NCBI GenBank assembly: GCA_905480605.1
Contig: CAJQRD010000008.1
Coordinates: forward strand, 1-46,606
DNA from: an uncultured Saprospiraceae bacterium
GTDB taxonomy: Bacteria > Bacteroidota > Bacteroidia > Chitinophagales > Saprospiraceae
DNA length: 46,606 nt
Direction of reading: 5' to 3'
Under the pieces are notes generated by a model, which saw nothing but the letters and a program-made list of their open reading frames with translations, was not told the DNA's origin and ran no database searches. This document shows, in pieces, positions 43,125 to 46,606 of the stretch (positions within the stretch are counted from its first letter, which is position 1; each line of letters starts with the position of its first letter). The translations under genes and the position numbers were made by a program.

Positions 43125-44432
43125 TTATCCGTTATTAATTTGTGATTTAAGCCATTTTGAATTTACAGACTTTGGTCTCTCAAGTGGTAACCCAAGTGCT
43201 CTTGACCAACAAGTTGCAGCCATAACTCCTAATGCTCTTGATACACCAAACAAAACTGTATAGAAAGTATATTCTTTCAAACCATAATGAACTAAGATTG
43301 CACCTGAGTGGGCATCTACATTAGGCCACGGGTTCTTAACTTTCCCTAATGCTCCGAGAATATCTGGAACTACGTTGAATAGTTTCCATACGATTTCTAC
43401 ATAATCGCTGTCTTGAATATACTCTTGAGCAAATACCCTTTGAGCTGTAAATCTTGGGTCAGGTTCTCTTAAAACAGCATGCCCATATCCTGGGATTACT
43501 TTTCCATCAGCCAAAGTATCATTTACATAAGCAGCTATCTGCTCCTCTGTAGGTTTAGTGGTTCCAATTGACTCAGTCATTTCAAATATCCACTTAATTA
43601 CTTCTTGGTTAGCCAATCCGTGCAGTGGTCCTGCCAATGAAGACATTGCAGCTCCAAATGAAAGGTAGACATCTGCCAAGGTAGAATTAACTAAATGTGC
43701 TGTATGTGCTGAAGCATTACCACCTTCATGGTCTGCGTGAATAGTTAAGTATAATCTCATCAAACTCTTAAAGTCCTCGCCTTCAATTCCAAGCATGTGA
43801 GCAAAATTACCTGCCCAATCCAAGCTCTTATCTGCTTTGATATGATTACCGTTATGATAAACACGTCTATATATATACGCTGCCAAAGCTGGAAGTCTTG
43901 CAATCAAATTCATTGCATCTTCATAAGTCGCATCCCAGTATTCGCTTTTATTCATGCCTTCAGAATATCTTTTGGCAAAAATGCTGTCTTCTTGCATGCT
44001 GTTTATCCCAATAATAAACTGTGTCATTGGATGGGTATCTCCTGACATTGCATTCAATACATCATATGTAGATTTAGGTAATTCAGCTCTTTTTTCCCAT
44101 TCGTCAGAAAGCCAAGCAGTCTCTTCTGCAGTTGGAATTTCATCAACCAACATCAACCAAAATAATCCTTCAGGTAGAGGTTCTCTTCCGTCTTTCTTTT
44201 TTGGCAACAATTCCTTCAATTCTGGTATAGAGTATCCTCTAAATCGAATTCCAACGGTAGCATCCAATTCTGATGTTTCCCACAAGATACTTTTGATGCC
44301 TCTCATACCACCAATGATTTGACCAATATTAACTTGATCAACAACTTGGCTACCACTTTCTTTACTCATCGCTCTTATTTCAGTTCTGAGAGCAGATGAC
44401 TTATCGTAGAATTTTTGTTTTAAAACGTCCAT
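43125..44432 (-). CDS. Citrate synthase, mitochondrial (type I eukaryotic-like) form, 435 aa
   Basis: Condenses oxaloacetate and acetyl-CoA to citrate. The catalytic residues are H271 in GPLHGLANQEV, H318 in PGYGHAVLREPDPRF and D373 in NVDAHSGAILVHYGL. The spacing almost equals that of the pig mitochondrial enzyme (H274, H320, D375). The RFRGYSIPELKELLPK and LPEGLFWLMLVDEIPTAEE regions also match the mitochondrial type rather than the hexameric Gram-negative form, so no NADH-binding N-terminal domain is present. There is no signal or transit peptide. It lies 29 bp after a small secreted-protein gene and 11 bp before gcvH. Confidence 0.95.
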   Translation of the reverse strand: MDVLKQKFYDKSSALRTEIRAMSKESGSQVVDQVNIGQIIGGMRGIKSILWETSELDATVGIRFRGYSIPELKELLPKKKDGREPLPEGLFWLMLVDEIPTAEETAWLSDEWEKRAELPKSTYDVLNAMSGDTHPMTQFIIGINSMQEDSIFAKRYSEGMNKSEYWDATYEDAMNLIARLPALAAYIYRRVYHNGNHIKADKSLDWAGNFAHMLGIEGEDFKSLMRLYLTIHADHEGGNASAHTAHLVNSTLADVYLSFGAAMSSLAGPLHGLANQEVIKWIFEMTESIGTTKPTEEQIAAYVNDTLADGKVIPGYGHAVLREPDPRFTAQRVFAQEYIQDSDYVEIVWKLFNVVPDILGALGKVKNPWPNVDAHSGAILVHYGLKEYTFYTVLFGVSRALGVMAATCWSRALGLPLERPKSVNSKWLKSQINNG

Positions 44433-44461
44433 TTATTTTTTTTGGGTAAATTATAATTTGC

Positions 44462-44815
44462 TTATCTATTTTGTTTTTTTGGAGCCTTGGGCATTTTTTC
44501 CTTAATACCATTTGCAATTATTTGTTGTGCTTCAAAAATCTTCTTTTGATCATCATTTAAAATTGCTAGGAATGACTTCTCATAAGATGTTTCAACGTTT
44601 TCTATAGCTTCATTTTTATCAATGCCCTTAGAAGCGTTGACTTCAGACATAGATTTTGCTTTTGTCTTAAGAATTGATAGGTATTGAGCTGCTTGACCAT
44701 TATCCATTTTATACATGGCAATCATGGGCTTGGCTTGCTTTTCTATCTGCGCATCTGTTTGACTATAAAGACTAGCCGAAAACAAGAAAAGAGTAATAAA
44801 AATTATATTTTTCAT
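44462..44815 (-). CDS. Small secreted protein of unknown function, about 117 aa
   Basis: A signal peptide (MKNIIFITLFLFSASLYS, cleavage before Q) precedes an all-helical, charged domain (KAKSMSEVNASKGIDKNEAI, ESYEKSFLAILNDDQKKIFE-like segment) ending in a basic KAPKKQNR tail. The heptad-like LNDDQKKIFE pattern recalls Spy/CpxP-type periplasmic helical proteins, but the LTxxQ motif is not convincing. I start at the ATG at 44815 because the seven residues from 44836 (MRYKYIL) would precede the signal peptide. It is the first gene before citrate synthase on this strand. Confidence 0.75.
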   Translation of the reverse strand: MKNIIFITLFLFSASLYSQTDAQIEKQAKPMIAMYKMDNGQAAQYLSILKTKAKSMSEVNASKGIDKNEAIENVETSYEKSFLAILNDDQKKIFEAQQIIANGIKEKMPKAPKKQNR

Positions 44816-45113
44816 TAGTATATATTTATATCGCATGTGCGGTGAATAAACGTCAAAAATTTATAGAATATTTTGTCAATCTACTAAGCTCCGAATTTAC
44901 AACAAAAAAGTATATTATTCTTAGCAATTAAACCTTTGAATGCTGACACTTTGCTATTTGTTACACATATTAATAATACACAATTTGTTATGCTCTAATT
45001 ATCAGAACGAAAACAACATGGTTGGGTTTATGTTTTGTGTATAAAAACTTGTAAAAATTTAACTTTTACGTTTAAATGATAGATTTGATCAATGAAGTGA
45101 TTTAATTTGCATT

Positions 45114-45695
45114 ATGATTTTAATAGAAGAAGTACTTGTATCGGAAGATATTATTGAAAAAAACTTTGCTTGTAATTTAAATGCTTGCAAAGGGGCTTGC
45201 TGCATTGAGGGGGATTATGGAGCTCCATTAACTAAAAATGAACTCTTGATCATTGAAGACTTACTAGAAACGGTTTTCCCTTATTTGCCTGAAGCTTCAC
45301 AAAATAAAATCAAAGAAAAAGGGTTTGCAACCTATAATAAGGAGGTAAAGGTTGATGAAACTGCCTTAATGGATGATGGTGCCTGTGTTTTTATGGGTCA
45401 CGATGAGCTGGGAATAACCTTTTGTGGTATCGAAAAAGCGTATTATGATGGCAAGACAACATTTAAAAAGCCAATAAGCTGCCATTTATACCCAGTTAGG
45501 GTTAAAAAGAATGAGGCAGTAGGCTTTGAAGCACTAAACTATGACAAATGGGACATTTGCAGTGCTGCCTGTGATAACGGAAATAAAAAGCAAATTCGCA
45601 TCTATGAATTCTCCAAAGAAGCACTAATTCGCCAATATGGTGAAGAATTTTACACAGATTTAGACAATGCCGCTAAGGATTTAGGGCATAAATAA
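45114..45695 (+). CDS. DUF3109 family cysteine-rich protein, 193 aa
   Basis: Matches DUF3109, related to the YkgJ cysteine-cluster proteins. The N-terminal CNLNACKGACCIEGDYGAPL (C20, C25, C29, C30) is the signature. Further cysteines lie in DGACVFMG, ITFCGIEK, PISCHLYPVRV and WDICSAACDNG. The pattern suggests binding of zinc or an iron-sulphur cluster. It is cytoplasmic, without signal or TM. It is a single gene with its own roughly 280-bp upstream region (44837-45113), in which I see no feature beyond AT-rich sequence, and it converges with tatA. The function is unknown. Confidence 0.88.
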   Translation: MILIEEVLVSEDIIEKNFACNLNACKGACCIEGDYGAPLTKNELLIIEDLLETVFPYLPEASQNKIKEKGFATYNKEVKVDETALMDDGACVFMGHDELGITFCGIEKAYYDGKTTFKKPISCHLYPVRVKKNEAVGFEALNYDKWDICSAACDNGNKKQIRIYEFSKEALIRQYGEEFYTDLDNAAKDLGHK

Positions 45696-45711
45696 GTGCT
45701 TTTATAGATTT

Positions 45712-45942
45712 TTAGTCTTTGTTAGACTTTGGTTCGTTTTTATCTATTTCTTTTATGCTGTCACGCACTTCAGATTCGATGTTAGCCTTTGCGTTATTGA
45801 ATTCTCTAATGCCTTTCCCAAGTCCCTTCATTAACTCTGGAAGTTTCTTTCCCCCAAATAATAATAGAACAACAAAAGCAATAAGTAATAATTCTGGACC
45901 ACCCGGTAAACCAAATAATATAATTGAAAGCATTTGAATCAT
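45712..45942 (-). CDS. tatA: Twin-arginine translocase subunit TatA, 76 aa
   Basis: The pore-forming small subunit of the Tat pathway for folded proteins. One N-terminal TM helix ([20 protein letters not shown]), the hinge [20 protein letters not shown] and an amphipathic helix are followed by a short polar tail. The length and the FGxKKLPEL motif fit TatA/TatE rather than TatB. Translation could also begin at the fourth codon (MLSI). No tatC is in the window. It converges with the DUF3109 gene; 16 bp separate the two stops. Confidence 0.92.
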   Translation of the reverse strand: MIQMLSIILFGLPGGPELLLIAFVVLLLFGGKKLPELMKGLGKGIREFNNAKANIESEVRDSIKEIDKNEPKSNKD

Positions 45943-46282
45943 GTTTTGCGCAAATTTAAGATATAATCTTTATTAATGTTTAATTATTTAGAAAGCTATT
46001 CATCAGATGCTTGGTATTTGTTTAGATTTTAGTCACACGGTCAGAAACGCATACTATTGTTTGATTTAATCCAATTCCCTGCTCATGGTTATTAACGAAG
46101 CATAAACAATTGAACCAAATCCATACAACAAAACTTAATGTATCAGATCTATGGGTTAATTGTTAAGACAGTTAGAATGGATTATGCCCTACCAAAATAG
46201 TTGATAATTTGTCTTTTGTTCGAGGTATGTTTCAACCTCCTAATGGGAATGTATATTTGTTTGATGATAAAAAATAAGCTTT
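45943..46282. other. Intergenic DNA without a recognised gene
   Basis: 340 bp upstream of tatA. The only protein-like stretch is on the plus strand near 46190-46278 (KIVDNLSFVRGMFQPPNGNV then YLFDDKK and TAA), which has no start codon. It may be part of the same decayed locus as the following open frame. Confidence 0.4.
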
Positions 46283-46507
46283 TTGCAAACTGATCAGTTT
46301 GTCACAGTTTTAGAAACATTAAAAACTATTTTAGATGTAGATGTTGGACATTCATTTATTGCGGTCCTGTATGATGGTGAATTTGATTTATACAACAGCG
46401 AATTTGAAAAAGTAAATTCCTTTAATATCAATTTTGAAATTAAAAGAGATTTGTGTTATAGATTCGTATCCGTAGGAGCATCTACATGTATAGATTTGGA
46501 GTATTAA
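46283..46507 (+). other. Unrecognised 74-codon open frame next to IS66
   Basis: A TTG-initiated frame giving MQTDQFVTVLETLKTILDVD, then VGHSFIAVLYDGEFDLYN and a Cys-containing end. The composition is protein-like but I know no family. The last 26 bases overlap, on the opposite strand, the end of the IS66 transposase frame. It is possibly a remnant of the gene interrupted here; it could also be chance. Confidence 0.3.
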
Positions 46508-46606
46508 AATTATTGGGTAAGAGCTTATGAATCTCTGTTATTTTGGTATCATTAATGCTCTCAAGAACATAAGTGAGCCACTCCCTGGGATTAACATCAT
46601 TTAGTT
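46482..46606 (-). mobile_element. 3' end of an IS66-family transposase, cut by the window edge
   Basis: The minus-strand frame entering from the right edge reads LNDVNPREWLTYVLESINDT, KITEIHKLLPNNF, then NTPNLYM and TAG at 46482-46484. The NGVNPxEWLxDVLxRI...HxINxxxELLPHNW pattern is the conserved C-terminus of IS66 TnpC. Here the usual end (LLPNNF) is followed by seven extra residues, so the normal stop is missing or the element end lies there. The terminal inverted repeat could not be identified with the other end out of view. Confidence 0.8.

Overview
The window is an AT-rich chromosomal segment from a member of the Bacteroidota. The main evidence is two type IX secretion (T9SS)/gliding genes, a PorW/SprE-like lipoprotein (3430-6513) and the giant outer-membrane protein SprA (about 16025-23566). 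Supporting evidence is a MurF-Alr fusion, DUF4286 and DUF3109 proteins, a NagZ/beta-lactamase fusion, a Por-type sorting-tail remnant, few Shine-Dalgarno-like sites and several TTG/GTG starts. I cannot fix the family from sequence alone; a Saprospiria-like lineage is a guess.

Layout. 1-891 is a non-coding array of 103-bp tandem repeats, followed by a gene graveyard (about 900-1790). A HAD phosphatase and a membrane-anchored LytM/M23 peptidase read leftward, divergent from porW/sprE. Two hairpins, one a perfect 40-bp palindrome, separate porW/sprE from a leftward operon of three SurA-like periplasmic folding factors. Next come murF-alr and purD (leftward). The murF-alr frame is cut by an in-frame TGA 78 codons before its natural end. 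Rightward ruvA and sprA follow, closed by a terminator. A leftward operon of three secreted amidohydrolase paralogues (24232-28546) comes next; only the middle one keeps the metal-binding residues. A rightward set follows: a TMTC-like membrane/TPR protein, the NagZ/beta-lactamase fusion and an FtsX/LolE-like permease, then a T9SS C-terminal-domain remnant directly behind a terminator. From 35669 to 39905 a leftward operon carries a TPR protein, DUF4286, an MFS transporter and an M50 site-2 protease. From 40297 to 44815 a leftward group holds a small secreted protein, a mitochondrial-type citrate synthase, gcvH, vanZ and tonB, then a duplicated TonB-domain lipoprotein and a decayed third TonB copy. 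DUF3109 and tatA converge near 45.7 kb. The right edge enters the 3' end of an IS66-type transposase.

How the genes work together. Much of the window concerns the cell envelope: T9SS export (SprA translocon, PorW/SprE), outer-membrane protein folding (three SurA/PpiC-like proteins), peptidoglycan synthesis and turnover (MurF-Alr, LytM, NagZ), TonB energisation, lipoprotein trafficking (FtsX/LolE-like), Tat export and intramembrane proteolysis. Housekeeping genes (purD, ruvA, citrate synthase, gcvH) are interspersed.

The observations I rate highest are: the amidohydrolase trio with two apparent pseudoenzymes; the in-frame TGA in the essential murF-alr gene; lysine-rich tracts in both T9SS proteins; the TonB duplication series with its copied terminator and decayed third copy; and the structured 103-bp repeat array. 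I did not see a CRISPR array, an rRNA gene or a convincing tRNA.
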